A stretch of DNA of 64,000 nucleotides from Linum tenue (GCA_946122785.1 CAMGYJ010000007.1:40511587-40575586); one strand, 5' to 3'; shown: positions 34,354 to 45,470, numbered from the stretch's first letter. Numbers and translations: made by a program. Notes: a model not told the origin generated them from the letters alone.

Positions 34354-34983
34354 CATCCACCTACCACTTTATGTGCATTTTGTGAATATAGTTTAGCCAA
34401 AATACCCTTAGTTGTTGAGTAGATGCCTTACAATGACCAGCAAACCTCCAGAGTTATATCCTCTTTTTTTTCTTTTTTTTTTTCTTTTTGATTTTATAAC
34501 AATTAGCTATTACATGGGTTGTCCTTTTTCAATATCTGCAAAATAGATTCCTCTTAGTTGTTTCTTTCTCTTTTCTTGAGATCATGATGAAGTAAGAAGT
34601 GCCACAGAATCTACAACTAATTCCTAAGTTACTTTAGTTGGGAGTTGCCTTTCATGTTGAATGGCATAGTGAAAGGCAGTCTCCATCAAAGGTAATGGAT
34701 TCATCATAAACAAATTTGTTATCATCCTTTCATATGAGGCATTTAATCCCTTAAGGAACCTCATCACATACTCATTATCCTTATATCCTTTGATTGCAAC
34801 TTCAATCACACAAGGTACAGTTCTATTTTGAATGTCACCACACAAACATCCTGAAATTGGAAGAAATTGGTTCAATTCCTCCCAATAGCTCTATTTTAAA
34901 GTGTAAACATCAGTCTATAAATCACTGATCCTTATATTATCAGCTTGCCCAAACCTTTGTTTGATATCGTTCCAAACAACTTG
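34354..34983 (-). pseudogene. Gag fragment (Cop-1)
   Basis: The minus-strand frame 34875-34624 includes VMRFLKGLNASYERMITNLFMMNPLP, the typical copia Gag motif, preceded by QFLPISGC. Gag continues C-terminally at 33540-33403 after the hAT element and N-terminally at 47151-46954 beyond the large insertion. Confidence 0.7.
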
Positions 34984-35124
34984 AGCATACCGGAATATTT
35001 AGGGATTGGGATTGGGATACCGAAATTATTTAGGGATTGGGATTGACTTTCGAGTGTAATTCGGTATTCAGGATTTCGGTATTTGGTATTGGGATACAGA
35101 TACCGTACCGATTTCCACCCCTAT
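34984..35124. mobile_element. Short hAT end fragment
   Basis: The segment ends ATTTCCACCCCTATA, the complement of the common hAT start TATAGGGGTGGAAAT. It holds repeats of TTTAGGGATTGGGATTG. The opposite end is not visible, so it is probably a deletion remnant lying across the Cop-1/CACTA boundary. Confidence 0.4.
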
Positions 35125-35666
35125 AGGTGACAACTAGATATCCAAATAATATAGTAGGAAAGATAATTTATTGTCCTTAAATCCAACTTTTGGAGACCAT
35201 TTGTTGATTTCAAGTCAATATTTTATAGGGACGACATGTTAGACCTATAAAAATATCAATATATTGTCCCCTACAATATTATTGTGAAATGGACTATAGG
35301 AATACATAAAATGTTATTTACAAATGGACTAATAACTCATCCAATGAATTACTCACCAAACTTAAACTTAAGTATAAATTAATGGAGTATTTTAATTAGG
35401 CACCCTTGATTAAAATAGTAGTGAAATTAAAAAAAAAAGAATATATAACTATTAATATATTTCCATACCTGGGATTAGACCAACACACAGAAGAACATGC
35501 AAAGAGGGTTATAGTTAAAAAAAAAAACAAAGTAACGGAGATCCAGAACTCTCCATTTAATCTCAGCCTTTTGATTTATACATATCTTAATCTCAAACGT
35601 CTATTCAGCTTTAAGTACCAACAAAATCCCTAGCTCAATAATCCACTCTTCACCTTCTCTAGGCCT

Positions 35667-35929
35667 TGAAGAAAACTAGAACTAGAACGCGGAAGAAGAC
35701 GACAACCAGGTTTACGTGGTTTCCCCGTTCACAACGAACGGGACTAGTCCACGGAGAGGCAGAGCTCTCGAGTCACTATCATTGATGTCTCTGTTTTTGT
35801 GCATGTTACAGCCGCCTATGCTCTGTTGCACCAAATATATACAAGAGCAAAACAATAAACCCTACCCGCTAGAAGGAGAAACAAAAGGGAAAGTTACAAA
35901 ATGGTCCTTCAACTTTTTAATACGCAACA
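35667..35929 (-). repeat. Cop-2 3' LTR
   Basis: Next to it lies CTCCCCCTCAAGCGG (35930-35944), the complement of the polypurine tract. It differs from the 5' LTR by a 6-bp tandem repeat and about ten substitutions by eye. Confidence 0.92.
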
Positions 35930-36434
35930 CTCCCCCTCAAGCGGAGGCATGAATGTCAAGCATGCCAAGCTTGGACAAGAGATAATGGAACTGATCAACG
36001 CCAAGCTTGGTGAAGATATCCGCAGGTTGCTGGTCCGTGGCAATCTTGCGGGGAGCAATGTCAGAGGTTTGAACGCGCTCACGAACGAAATGACAGTCCA
36101 TCTCGACATGTTTGGTGCGCTCATGGAAGACCGGGTTGGCTGCAATGTGCAGGGCAGCCTGATTATCACAGTAGAGAGGAATGGGACCAGAAGTACGCAC
36201 ACCCAAGTCAGAGAGTAACCAACGCAACCACAACAGCTCGCTGACAGTGGTGGCCATGGAGCGATACTCCACTTCAGCGGAGGAACGGGCAACGACAGAC
36301 TGTTTCTTGGTGCGCCAAGAGATAGGTGCATCACCAAGACAAACAAAATAGCCAGTGGTAGAGCGACGAGTGAGAGGACACCTACCCCAATAAGCATCAC
36401 AGTAAGAAACAAGCTGGAGAGTACTGTCGGCCTG
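35930..36434 (-). pseudogene. RNase H of Cop-2 (separated by Ath-B)
   Basis: This frame carries LVSYCDAYWGRCPLTRRSTTGYF, SWRTKKQSVVARSSAEVEYRSMA, LYCDNQAALHIAANPVFHERTKHVEMDCHF and PADIFTKLG, a near-complete copia RNase H in one open frame. The N-terminal Met is contributed by the Ath-B LTR. About 100 residues between the reverse transcriptase piece (YVLDILMKT) and this domain are missing. Confidence 0.85.
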
Positions 36435-37815
36435 TGACACGCTAAAACACACCACCTAACAATGGCCAAGTAACCAATGAAAGGGACTGCAGTATAGTGG
36501 CACAAGTAATAAATATCGAATCCACGGGTCTCTAGAGTTACTATTACTCAGCTTCAGTTCATTATCTAGCAAACTAGATTAATGATTGATTTATAAACTA
36601 CTCTACTGACTACTCTACTAATTACAAGTTGGGAACTCACTTAGGTATGATTCCCCCTAGCTCCTCAATTAGGTCCAAGTTGTAATTACCCTGGGTTGAT
36701 TCCCTGTTGATTAAACTGCGGAAGATCTGACAGTAGCTTGGAATCTCTTAAGCTGACCAAGCCCTCTCAGTCCAACTACCCGGCAGACGACTAGTCTTCA
36801 CCAGGATAGAAGCTGAGACTATGAACACAGAACTCCAATACTGGAATGAATTCCAGTACAAAGCATTGAATTGATTGACTCTCGCACAACCAATTCACCA
36901 CTATCAATCAAGGAAGCTCTCTTAACCTAATCAGATTCTATCTATCATAGGTTAAAGCAGAAATCAAGAGAATTTGATCAAGATTCAATTGACTCAATAA
37001 ATCATGCCTCAATCGATTATAATCAAACAATATAGCATCCAAAACTTCATACAAGAAAGATCCTAACACATGGAACTAGGGTTCCTCAAAACCTAAGTGA
37101 AGGGAAGTTACTCCATAGAGAAGAGAGAGACTGCAGAAATCTGATCTAGATCTTCAATCTCCATCTCCAAGCTTGATTCCCGAGCTCCAATGGCGAAGAA
37201 ATCCTCCAAAATAGCTCCAAGAATGTTCCCAAGTCGCGCTCTCTCTCTAGGGTTCGTCCCTTGGGTGTTTGGGAACCAAAAACCCAGCTCTCCCCTTTCC
37301 TTTTGCTGAAAATCGGCTTTTAAACAGGAATTCCCGATCACGCGGCCAGGCCACACGGCCGTGTGGCTTTCCCAGCTGCCCGTGTGAAGGCTTGGTGATT
37401 TCCACACGGCCACGACCCACACGGCCGTGTGGAGTTCCAGGATGCCCGTGTGGCTTGCTCAGCCTATGTTTAATGCTTCGTTTCTCCCTCGTCCGGACTC
37501 CGAATCAGTCGCCGTTTGATCCCAGACGCTCGCAGTCTCGTCCTCTTTCTTTTCATGACAAGTTTGCATGATTCTTTGTCCATAAAGTGAGGTATAAATC
37601 CATTCTTCTTCAGGTCATGCCCGAGTTTCTTCTCCCGAATCGTCAATTGATCTCTGATTGACTTGAAACTTACGGCTATGTTTCAATTTATGTGCTAGGA
37701 CCTGAAATATGACAAAGGAACACAACCTAACGTAAAATAGGCCAAAGACGCGATAATTCAAGCTAAAAAAATCAAGAAACAAAGGGGAAAACATGTGCAA
37801 ATACCGAGTCATTCA
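36435..37815 (-). repeat. Ath-B 3' LTR (complete)
   Basis: On the plus strand TGACACGCT...GAGTCATTCA, followed by the polypurine tract. It contains the CCACACGGCCGTGTGG array and a TTTAAA box (37313-37450). Confidence 0.88.
37313..37450 (-). promoter_or_regulatory. Ath-B LTR: TATA-like box and CCACACGGCCGTGTGG array
   Basis: Perfect 16-bp palindromes CCACACGGCCGTGTGG lie at 37351-37366 and 37417-37432. Half sites are CCCGTGTG (37379-37386, 37444-37451) and CCACACGGCC (37402-37411). On the minus strand the array lies directly upstream of CTGTTTAAAAGCC (37315-37327). The 5' LTR has the same layout: palindromes at 41440-41455 and 41506-41521. Confidence 0.6.
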
Positions 37816-37831
37816 ATCCCCCCACACTTAA
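37816..37831 (-). promoter_or_regulatory. Ath-B polypurine tract
   Basis: The minus strand reads TTAAGTGTGGGGGGAT directly before the 3' LTR start TGAATGACTC. The plus-strand primer is expected here. Confidence 0.8.
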
Positions 37832-38897
37832 CTGTTTGCTTGTCCCCAAGCAAACCTAACTCAAACCAATGCAGCTCTCCAGCCTCTATAGCAACACACA
37901 ACCACGATCGTCGGTAGAGGATTTCCTAGATCATATAGCAGCTTACGAGGTCAACTGGTCTTCTAAGACGTCCCCTATCTCTCTCAATGCGAGTACTAGA
38001 CTCAAGCCAGGATCATAAGAAGAAGTGGAAGTAAGACAACCAGTTCATGGATAAAGGAACTCACACCATTCACAACCAAGGACTCGTTGTACCGGGGTGC
38101 TCTTTCACTTCATTTCACCGTTGGAACCCCTTTTTCTCACTTTCATTTACATTTTTCTTTTTTTCTTTCATTTGGTGGGGTTCCAACTGCAGTCTTTTGC
38201 ACGGTCGACCCTTATTAGTCGAGCAAGAGCAATTTCTGTACACCTGGCACTCGCCAGAGTACTTCTTTTAACTCCTTTTCCTCAACTCGTGTGGAGGGTC
38301 AATGAAATTAAGGGGGGTCGGAAGCTCTATCTGTGCCCTTAAAAACACATCCTCAAGTAGGCAAACCGTTCAACGGGTGGAAGTTTTACTTGTACTAGAG
38401 ACAGCTTAGCTTCACCTTGTAGGAGTACCCCACTAAGGATCACTAAAATCTCTTCCAAAACCTGATTTTTTGCAATGAACGGTGCCACACACGTTGGGCT
38501 TACCCCATGTTTAAGATTTTTGATGATTTCGACATGGAGGACCAACTGCTTTTCATTTGCCACATGAGCACCTTGTTCAATACACGAGTCCATAACACAA
38601 TTCAAACAGAGTCCACATTACCACATGAATTCAACGGTCTTAGCTCCACTAATTCACAAAATCAACTGACACAGCAGAGAGCTAGATAGGAAAAATCTTA
38701 TACTTCAACATCCTTCATAGTGCTACACTACCTCCCTAGGTTGCACATTACTATAGAGACTGTCAATTCAAAGCATACTGAGCAGGCAATTTGCAAGGAA
38801 ACACGTACTTGGAGCCCTCAAATTTAAAATTTTGGACAGTGAACTAGGCTCCAAGCACACAAACAGCCAAACATTCACCCGCATACATAATCGAACA

Positions 38898-38912
38898 CCC
38901 CCCCACACTTAA
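38898..38912 (-). promoter_or_regulatory. Second, internal polypurine-like tract of Ath-B
   Basis: The minus strand reads TTAAGTGTGGGGGGG, a repeat of the terminal polypurine tract 1.1 kb further inside, preceded by the conserved TTGAGGACAATGTCG. Confidence 0.7.
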
Positions 38913-39136
38913 GCACGACATTGTCCTCAATGGAGGAAAGATAAGGAGGGTAGAACGAAGTTACCGATCAAGGGTGAATGATGATGGACGGGTCAGGCAG
39001 TGCATTCCAGGAAGAGAGAGTAATCAGAACACAAACACCACACAAAATCTCACAAAGGTTGAGTTATTGACTCTAAAATCAAATAACAAAACTGACTCAA
39101 CCGAGGATAAATAGAGAAAGAAATGCAAACCGACTG

Positions 39137-39154
39137 GTTGGGTTGCCTCCCAAC
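39137..39154 (-). other. Conserved hairpin after the main ORF (Ath-B)
   Basis: The sense strand reads GTTGGG-AGGCAA-CCCAAC, 38 bases after the stop codon of the 396-codon ORF and preceded by AAGAAGCGCTT as in Ath-C and Ath-D. Confidence 0.8.
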
Positions 39155-39191
39155 AAGCGCTTCTTTCACGTCGTGAGCCGGACGATGGCTC

Positions 39192-40382
39192 CTAAGTTTC
39201 GGTCCATGCTAGAACCTCCTTGAAGTTGAGGTTCTCATCTATGAGGTGGAGTCTCAAGTCACAAGAAGGTGGTGTGGCAGGTGATGAAGGCTCGTGCACT
39301 TGATGCAGATGAAGTCTCCACCCTCGAGACCTCTTCTTCTCTTCTCTCGTCTTATTGCCCCAAACCAGATAAGACAGCATCGATTGGCCACCATCGCGTC
39401 CACCAAGAGGGACCGATGTCGATGTGGCCTTGGTCTGGCAAAGAGACACTGCAAATGGGTCCTTGCCAAGCAGCTCCTTGAATTTTAGTGGAGATATCAC
39501 ATGTAACTCATGGCCGGTGCATGCCTCTTCCACCTTAACTCCGTCCTCAGCCTGGACGCCAATTTCTTCTTCAACCTCCCTTTCTTCTTCATGTGGTATC
39601 ACCCCTAGGAAATGATCAAGAACTCCTCCTGCTTCACTTTCGTCATCCTCCACAACTTCTTTCTGCACCCTTTCTTGCTCTTCTTCTTCTAGCACGGATT
39701 GGAGAGCAAGTTGCCAAGCAATTTCTTTCATGAGATCTTCTTGCATCTCCTCACTCATTCTCGCCTCTTCAAAGCTCGGTGTGGGATGTGGGAAGGTGTG
39801 GTCGGCTATGATAGGACATTCCTGATCATGATCATCACGAGAGCTCTCCGTGACAACTTCAGTGTGCTCCACAATGTCCTTGTAGCCTTCTTCTTCCTCC
39901 TCCTCTTCTAGTATAGTAACATAAGGGTGATCTGGAGCAGGTTGTGCACAAGATCGCTCAAGATCATCGACGCTCTTCTTAAGGCTCAGGAGGATCTCCT
40001 CTGTTTCACGATAGGCCTGGACACAATGATCTATCCTGGAGCATGATCTCTCACAGTCTCGAGCAAACTGCTCCACGAGAAGCCTCAATTCATAGTTTGG
40101 ATCTGGCTGTGGAGTGTAGCATGGCTCTGCAGAATGGCCCGTGAAGGCCGCCATGGGTAACTCCAGCTCCAATGGCCCCTCTGGTTGTGGGAGAAATTCT
40201 TCTCGATAAGGAGGTTGTTCTTGATATGCCCAGGGGTCTGATTGTTCTCCGTAGAAAGGGGGTTGGTACTGGAACCCGACTCCATAGTCTTCTCCTCCTT
40301 GGTTACTCCAGGGAGTCTCGGGGTAATACCACTCGGATGGTGGTGGATACCCCCAATGATTGGAGAAGCCATGAGGGTCCAT
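39192..40382 (-). CDS. Acidic 396-residue protein of Ath-B, unrecognised
   Basis: An intact ORF in the position where Ath-A and Ath-C carry gag-protease. The N-terminus (1-75) is rich in Pro, Tyr, Trp and Gln (WGYPPPSEWYYPETPWSNQGG). Residues 95-155 look like a coiled coil with paired Cys (FARDCERSCSRIDHCV). Residues 160-290 are very acidic with Glu runs, and the C-terminus ends LRLHLIDENLNFKEVLAWTET. No zinc knuckle or protease motif is visible. The ATG at 40382 follows a splice-acceptor-like TTTGTTGGTGCAG by nine bases. The ORF is open and the element young, so it may be expressed. It could be a highly modified Gag or a packaging adaptor, but I cannot assign a function. Confidence 0.6.
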   Translation of the reverse strand: MDPHGFSNHWGYPPPSEWYYPETPWSNQGGEDYGVGFQYQPPFYGEQSDPWAYQEQPPYREEFLPQPEGPLELELPMAAFTGHSAEPCYTPQPDPNYELRLLVEQFARDCERSCSRIDHCVQAYRETEEILLSLKKSVDDLERSCAQPAPDHPYVTILEEEEEEEGYKDIVEHTEVVTESSRDDHDQECPIIADHTFPHPTPSFEEARMSEEMQEDLMKEIAWQLALQSVLEEEEQERVQKEVVEDDESEAGGVLDHFLGVIPHEEEREVEEEIGVQAEDGVKVEEACTGHELHVISPLKFKELLGKDPFAVSLCQTKATSTSVPLGGRDGGQSMLSYLVWGNKTREEKKRSRGWRLHLHQVHEPSSPATPPSCDLRLHLIDENLNFKEVLAWTET

Positions 40383-40496
40383 GATTCAGATCTGCACCAA
40401 CAAAAACAAAAAACACCCAAGTGAAAAGCAAGGGCGGAAAAAAAAAAGAAAAACGCTAAAGTAACAAACTTCTGCCTTTCCTAATAATCTAGAAAG

Positions 40497-40514
40497 TCCC
40501 CGGCAACGGCGCCA
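40497..40514 (-). promoter_or_regulatory. tRNA-Asp primer binding site (Ath-B)
   Basis: The minus strand reads TGGCGCCGTTGCCGGGGA, a perfect complement of the tRNA-Asp 3' end, six bases inside the 5' LTR edge at 40521. Confidence 0.92.
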
Positions 40515-40520
40515 AAAACT

Positions 40521-41654
40521 TGACACGCTAAAACACAACACCTAACAATGGCCAAGTGTAACCAATGAAAGGGACTGCAGTATAGTGGCACAAGTAATAA
40601 ATATCGAATCCACGGGTCTCTAGAGTTACTATTACTCAGCTTCAGTTCATTATCTAGCAAACTAGATTAAGGATTGATTTATAAACTACTCTACTGACTA
40701 CTCTACTAATTACAAGTTGGGAACTCACTTAGGTATGATTCCCCCTAGCTCCTCAATTAGGTCCAAGTTGTAATTACCCTGGGTTGATTCACTGTTGATT
40801 AAACTGCGGAAGATCCGACAGTAGCTTGGAATCTCTTAAGCTGGCCAAGCCCTCTCAGTCCAACTACCCGGGAGACGACTAGTCTTCACCAGGATAGAAA
40901 GCTGAGGCTATGAACACAGAACTCCACTACTGGAATGAATTCCAGTACAAAGCAGTGAATTGATTGACTCTCGCACAACCAATTCACCACTATCAATCAA
41001 GGAAGCTCTCTTAACCTAATCAGATTCTATCTATCATAGGTTAAAGCACAAATCAAGAGAATTTGATCAAGATTCAATTGACTCAATAAATCATGCCTCA
41101 ATCAATTATAATCAAACAATATAGCATCCAAAACTTCATACAAGAAAGATCCTAACACATGGAACTAGGGTTCCTCAAAACCTAAGTGAAGGGAAGTTAC
41201 TCCATAGAGAAGAGAGAGACTGGAGAAATCTGATCTAGATCTTCAATCTCCATCTCCAAGCTTGATTCCCGAGCTCCAATGGCGAATAAATCCTCCAAAA
41301 TAGCTCCAAGAATGTTCCCAAGTCGCTCTCTCTCTCTAGGGTTCGTCCCTTGGGTGTTTGGGAACCAAAAACCCAGCTCTCCCCTTTCCTTTTGCTGAAA
41401 ATCGGCTTTTAAACAGGAATTCCTGATCACGGGGCCAGGCCACACGGCCGTGTGGCTTTCCCAGCTGCCCGTGTGAAGGCTTGGTGATTTCCACACGGCC
41501 ACGACCCACACGGCCGTGTGGAGTTCCAGGATGCCCGTGTGGCTTGCTCAGCCTCTGTTTAATGCTTCGTTTCTCCCTCGTCCGGACTCCGAATCAGTCG
41601 CCGTTTGATCCCAGACGCTCGTAGTCTCGTCCTCTTTCTTTTCATGACAAGTTT
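40521..41654 (-). repeat. Ath-B 5' LTR (outer 250 bp deleted)
   Basis: It aligns with 36435-37565. The alignment ends at CATGACAAGTTT, where Cop-2 sequence (TCATGAGAATATCC) takes over while the complete LTR continues GCATGATTCTTTG. The short shared AGTTT.CATGA suggests a microhomology-joined deletion. Confidence 0.85.
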
Positions 41655-43165
41655 TCATGAGAATATCCAACACATATTTCCGCTGATTAAGAACAACGCC
41701 GCGGGTTGATCGGGAAACCTCAATGCCAAGGAAATACTGCAGGGGACCCAGATCCTTGATAGTGAACTGTGCATGCAAGAAATCCTTGACCCGCTGAATG
41801 AAGCCCATATCATTACCAGCAAGAATGGCATCATCCACATAGATGAGGGCCACCACATAAGTAGAACCACGAGAGTATATGAAAAGAGAGTGATCGGCTT
41901 TACTCTGCCGGAACCCAAAAGAGACGAGGGCAGCAGAGAATTTGTGATACCAGTTGCGTGACGCCTGACGAAGCCCATAGAGGGACTTGTGAAGCCGACA
42001 GACCAGTGAGGGACCCGATTGCTCAAAAACCGGAGGAACACTCATGTAGACCTCCTCTTGGAGATCGCCGTGGAGAAAGGCGTTGTTGACGTCCAATTGA
42101 TGGAGATGCCATCCACGAGCAGCAGCAACAGCAATGACAGAACGGACAGTGACCAATTTAGCAGCAAGGGAAAATGTGTCGTGGAAGTCGATGCCCTCAA
42201 CTTGAGTGAAGCCCTTAGCTACTAACCGAGCCTTGTAACGCTCGACAGATCCATCAGGGTTAAATTTGACCTTAAAAACCCACTTGCACTTGACAGCCTT
42301 TTTACCAGGAGGTAAGGTGGTCAACGTCCACGTACCATTTTTCTCCAGGGCCGCGATCTCAGCTAACATGGCATCATGCCAATGTTTATACTGAACTGTC
42401 TGGCGAAAGGAAGTAGGTTCGTCGACTGCTGATAACTGAGCAGCAAAGGCAAGACGATGGGGTGTCAACTTCTCGTAGTGCACATAATTACTGCTGGGAT
42501 AGCGAACTTGATCTGCGGTGGCACCACCGGGAAGCTCCACATCGTAGTCGAACAAATGGGGAGGAGGCCGAGTGGTGCGGTCACTTCGACGTAGTGCTGG
42601 AGATGGAGCAGTGATGGGAGGCTCGACCAGCGGATCGGTGGGCAGCAGATCAGCGCTGGAGCCAGAGGAAGACGGGCCAGGACTGCTGGGGGCGATGGGG
42701 CCGAGTTTGGCCCACGGAGTGAGGGGAGTAGAGGCCTGGTTGGGATCCTCTAGTGGAGAGGCCGAGCGGGCCGCCTGGTCAGGCTGGGGCCTTGAGACGG
42801 AACGCCCAGAATCAGGAACAGGAGTGGGCGGGGGCTCGGGAACAACTGGGCCAGGCGGAGAGTGGGCCGGAGCAGGGTCGGGCCCAGAGAGAGACGGCCC
42901 AGACGGGCGGACTGGGGGCGGCTGGGCCGGGGAGGTGGAGCCCAGGAGGTGGGCGAAGTCCTCCGTGTCAGCAGGGGCCAATGGAGACGCAGAGGAGGGG
43001 TCTGAAGCACTCTCCACTAGTGACTGAAGCTGCGAGTATGGAAATATATGTTCCAGAAAAACCACATCCCGGTAGGTATAAATGACACGACGTTCTAAGT
43101 CATAAATGCGATAACCTTTTTGCGTGGCGGGATAGCCAAGGGAAAATGCCGGGACGACCACGCGG
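41655..43165 (-). pseudogene. Reverse transcriptase region of Cop-2
   Basis: The open frame (43254-41655 for the Cop-2 part) begins with the integrase C-terminal block YRIYDLERRVIYTYRDVVFLE and a long Pro/Ser-rich linker. The polymerase follows: GTWTLTTLPPGKKAV, KCKWVFKVK, LVAKGFTQVEGIDFHDTF, LDVNNAFLHGDL, YGLRQASRNWY and the active site YVDD. It ends YVLDILMKT where the Ath-B LTR begins, so the last 35 codons of the frame are LTR-derived. A one-base shift near 43150-43165 separates it from protease-integrase. Confidence 0.85.
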
Positions 43166-44443
43166 AGCAAATTTTTGGAGACCATGATGTGTATCCTTAG
43201 CATAGACAAGGCAGCCAAAACTGCGAAGATGCGAGTATGTAGGCTGTTGACCAAGTAAGACCTCGAACGGGGTGCGATTCTGAAAGGTGACGTGAGGGAG
43301 ACGATTGATGAGGTAAGCTGCGGTCAGGATGCATTCCCCCCAAAACTGGAGAGGTAAACCCGCATGAAACCGCAATGCCCGAGCAGTGTCGAGCAAGTGA
43401 CGATGTTTGCGCTCAGCCACACCATTCTGTTGGGGTGTATCGGTGCAGGATGTCTGCAGTATGATACCACTCTCCTCATAATAATCCCTCAAGGGACCAG
43501 TATTGGAATCAGGGCCATTATCAGCCTGAATTCGACGAACCTGACCACCATACTGAGTAACGACCTGCTTGCAAAACATGAGAAGATAACGAGCAGTCTC
43601 GGACTTGTGCTTCATCAAGTAAACCCACACGCTACGACTATAATCATCAAAGATTGTGAGAAAATAATGAGCACCAGTGAAAGAAGGCTGCCGATGGCTA
43701 CCCCAAATATCAATATGAATCATTTCAAAACAAGAAGTGGTTCGAATATGACTAGCTGAAAATGGGAGTCTGGTCTGCTTCGCCTGTAAACAAGAGATAC
43801 AGGGATTCTTATTGTGTATCAAAAGACTGGAAATGACCGACTGAAGTTGCAAAAGTTTCGCCGACGAGGGGTGACCGAGGCGAGAGTGCCAGAGAGCTGT
43901 ATCCTGCGAGGCTTGCCGAGCTGTGAGAGCAACTAGATGAAGATCATCGAACAAGTGCAGGCGATACAACCCATCGACGCGCCTACCCATCCCAACTATC
44001 TTCTTGGAGTGTAAGTCCTGAATGACACAGAAATTACTGAGGAAAATCAAAGCAACTGGTAGATCTTCAGTAAGACGACTGACCGACAAAAGATTGCACT
44101 GAAAACCCGGGACGTGCAAGACCCGATTTAGAACAAGACCACTGCTTAAAACAACTTTCCCGATACCATTAACCGGCACACCGGTCCCATTCGGTATCTT
44201 AACCTGCAGACTTTCGCACGCAGCATGCTCATCACAAAGAATAGAACGATCTTCAGTGATGTGTTCATTGCATCCAGAATCAATAACCCAAGTATTAAAA
44301 GCAAACGCACAATTACCTGCAAGATTGGAGACAGGCTCGGATGGGACATCCATTTTGAGGAATGCTCGAAGTTGCGCGATCTGCGCCGGTGTGAGACCCG
44401 GGAAACAGCCAGTGGGAGAGTCGACTTGGGCTGCCTGCGGCAT
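43100..44443 (-). pseudogene. Protease and integrase of Cop-2
   Basis: A 447-codon frame in phase with gag and split from it by one UGA (44452-44450). Protease: VIDSGCNEHIT with the active-site DSG at residues 55-57. Next the pre-integrase zinc region (LWHSRLGHPS...CISCLQAKQ, about 180-225), then the integrase core with IDIWG, ADNG and NGVAERKH carrying the D-D-E triad (about 240-345), and YLINRLPH. The frame is lost at FAPRG, where the next frame continues. Codon 1 is not a true start: translation would come through from gag. Confidence 0.85.
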
Positions 44444-44449
44444 GTCGGG

Positions 44450-45409
44450 TCAGGACCCCTTTGCACTGCCGCGTCGTCCCTTCTCCTTCCCACCACGTCC
44501 TGCTGACTGTTCGCGTATGGAAGATTTCGGCGGCCACCCTATGATATCGTAGCAGGTGGCCTTGAGCTGCCCAACCTTGTGACAATGGGTGCAACGCGGG
44601 CGCCCGTCGGGAGTACGATCATCGGCAGCAGCTAGCTCCCCCTTACCTTGGAAGGCCGCAGCATCGGTGCGGGGGCGACGATCCTCAGTGAGACGCCGCT
44701 GCTGCTCGTCGTTGGAGACGACGTTATAAGCTTCACTAAGGGTGGGTATGGGTGTCTTGGACAGCAAGGAGGTCGGCACATTGGCAAAACCATCATCAAG
44801 CCCAACCAGGAAATCAAGGAGGCGCATAGCTTCATGGGATGCCCTCGTGCGTTGCTCTACGCGGCACTCGCACTTGCCGCAACTGCAGATCGCCGGCGGA
44901 TCCAGCATGAGAAGCTCGTCCCAAAGCCATTTCAGCTTGGCGTAAAAACCAGAAACCGAGGACGTCTCCTGGCGCAATCCCGCGATTTGGCGCCGAAGCT
45001 GGTAACGGCGCGGCAAGTTCCCGGTGCTGAACCGCTCTTTCAGCTCATCCCAGATCTCCTTTGCAGTAAAGGCTGTGCTGATGCTACTCCTTATCTCCCG
45101 CCCCATTGCAACTCGGAGCCACCCAACGACCATCGCGTTGCAGCGGATCCAAGCATCAAGGTGAAGCCCTGACTGTGGCTTCTTGACAGCTCCTGTGACG
45201 AACCCCATCTTGTTCTTCGCAAGCAAAGCGTTTGACATCTCCGTCGACCAATCCCCATAGTTTGACTCTGTGAGGGGGTCGCTTACAAACACAAGATTCA
45301 GGTGATCAACCGACGTAAGGAAAAGAGGTGAAGACGGGAGTACCTCGTCGCCTGAACCACCAAAGCTGGAGGTGATAGTGCTATCTCCCATAATTGATCG
45401 AGATGACAA
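44450..45409 (-). CDS. Gag of Cop-2
   Basis: This 319-residue frame starts 62 bases inside the primer site. The N-terminal region (LTESNYGDWSTEMSNALLAKNKMGFV) and capsid (IRCNAMVVGWLRVAMG, KEIWDELKERFSTGN, LRRQIAGLRQ, SGFYAKLKWLWDEL) are typical of copia Gag, which forms the virus-like particle. Near residue 275 CTHCHKVGQLKATCYDIIGWP resembles the copia zinc knuckle, but with Gln where the family has His. The frame ends at TGA and resumes in phase two codons later, so it was originally one Gag-Pol ORF; CGA to TGA is a plausible mutation. ATG at 45409 is chosen as the first in frame. Confidence 0.8.
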   Translation of the reverse strand: MSSRSIMGDSTITSSFGGSGDEVLPSSPLFLTSVDHLNLVFVSDPLTESNYGDWSTEMSNALLAKNKMGFVTGAVKKPQSGLHLDAWIRCNAMVVGWLRVAMGREIRSSISTAFTAKEIWDELKERFSTGNLPRRYQLRRQIAGLRQETSSVSGFYAKLKWLWDELLMLDPPAICSCGKCECRVEQRTRASHEAMRLLDFLVGLDDGFANVPTSLLSKTPIPTLSEAYNVVSNDEQQRRLTEDRRPRTDAAAFQGKGELAAADDRTPDGRPRCTHCHKVGQLKATCYDIIGWPPKSSIREQSAGRGGKEKGRRGSAKGS

Positions 45410-45470
45410 CGACTATAGAACTCAGCGGAAGACTCAAGCTTGACGCAAAACCTGTTGTTGAATCGAAGTT

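Larger units (their letters stand above)
36435..41654 (-). mobile_element. Ath-B: non-autonomous Athila-like element inside Cop-2
   Basis: The full 3' LTR (36435-37815, 1381 bp) and truncated 5' LTR (40521-41654) enclose a 2.7 kb interior. Read on the minus strand: perfect tRNA-Asp primer site (40514-40497), one 396-codon acidic ORF, conserved hairpin (39154-39137), internal TTAAGTGTGGGGG tract (38898-38912) and terminal polypurine tract (37831-37816). There is no gag, protease or polymerase similarity. The right LTR lacks its outer 250 bp and adjoining Cop-2 sequence, so no target duplication remains. The two LTRs are almost identical over the shared 1.1 kb, implying a recent insertion. Confidence 0.88.

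Noticed and set aside
42572..43027. Gly/Glu-rich plus-strand ORF over Cop-2
   Set aside because: Antisense shadow of the Pro/Ser-rich linker between integrase and reverse transcriptase.
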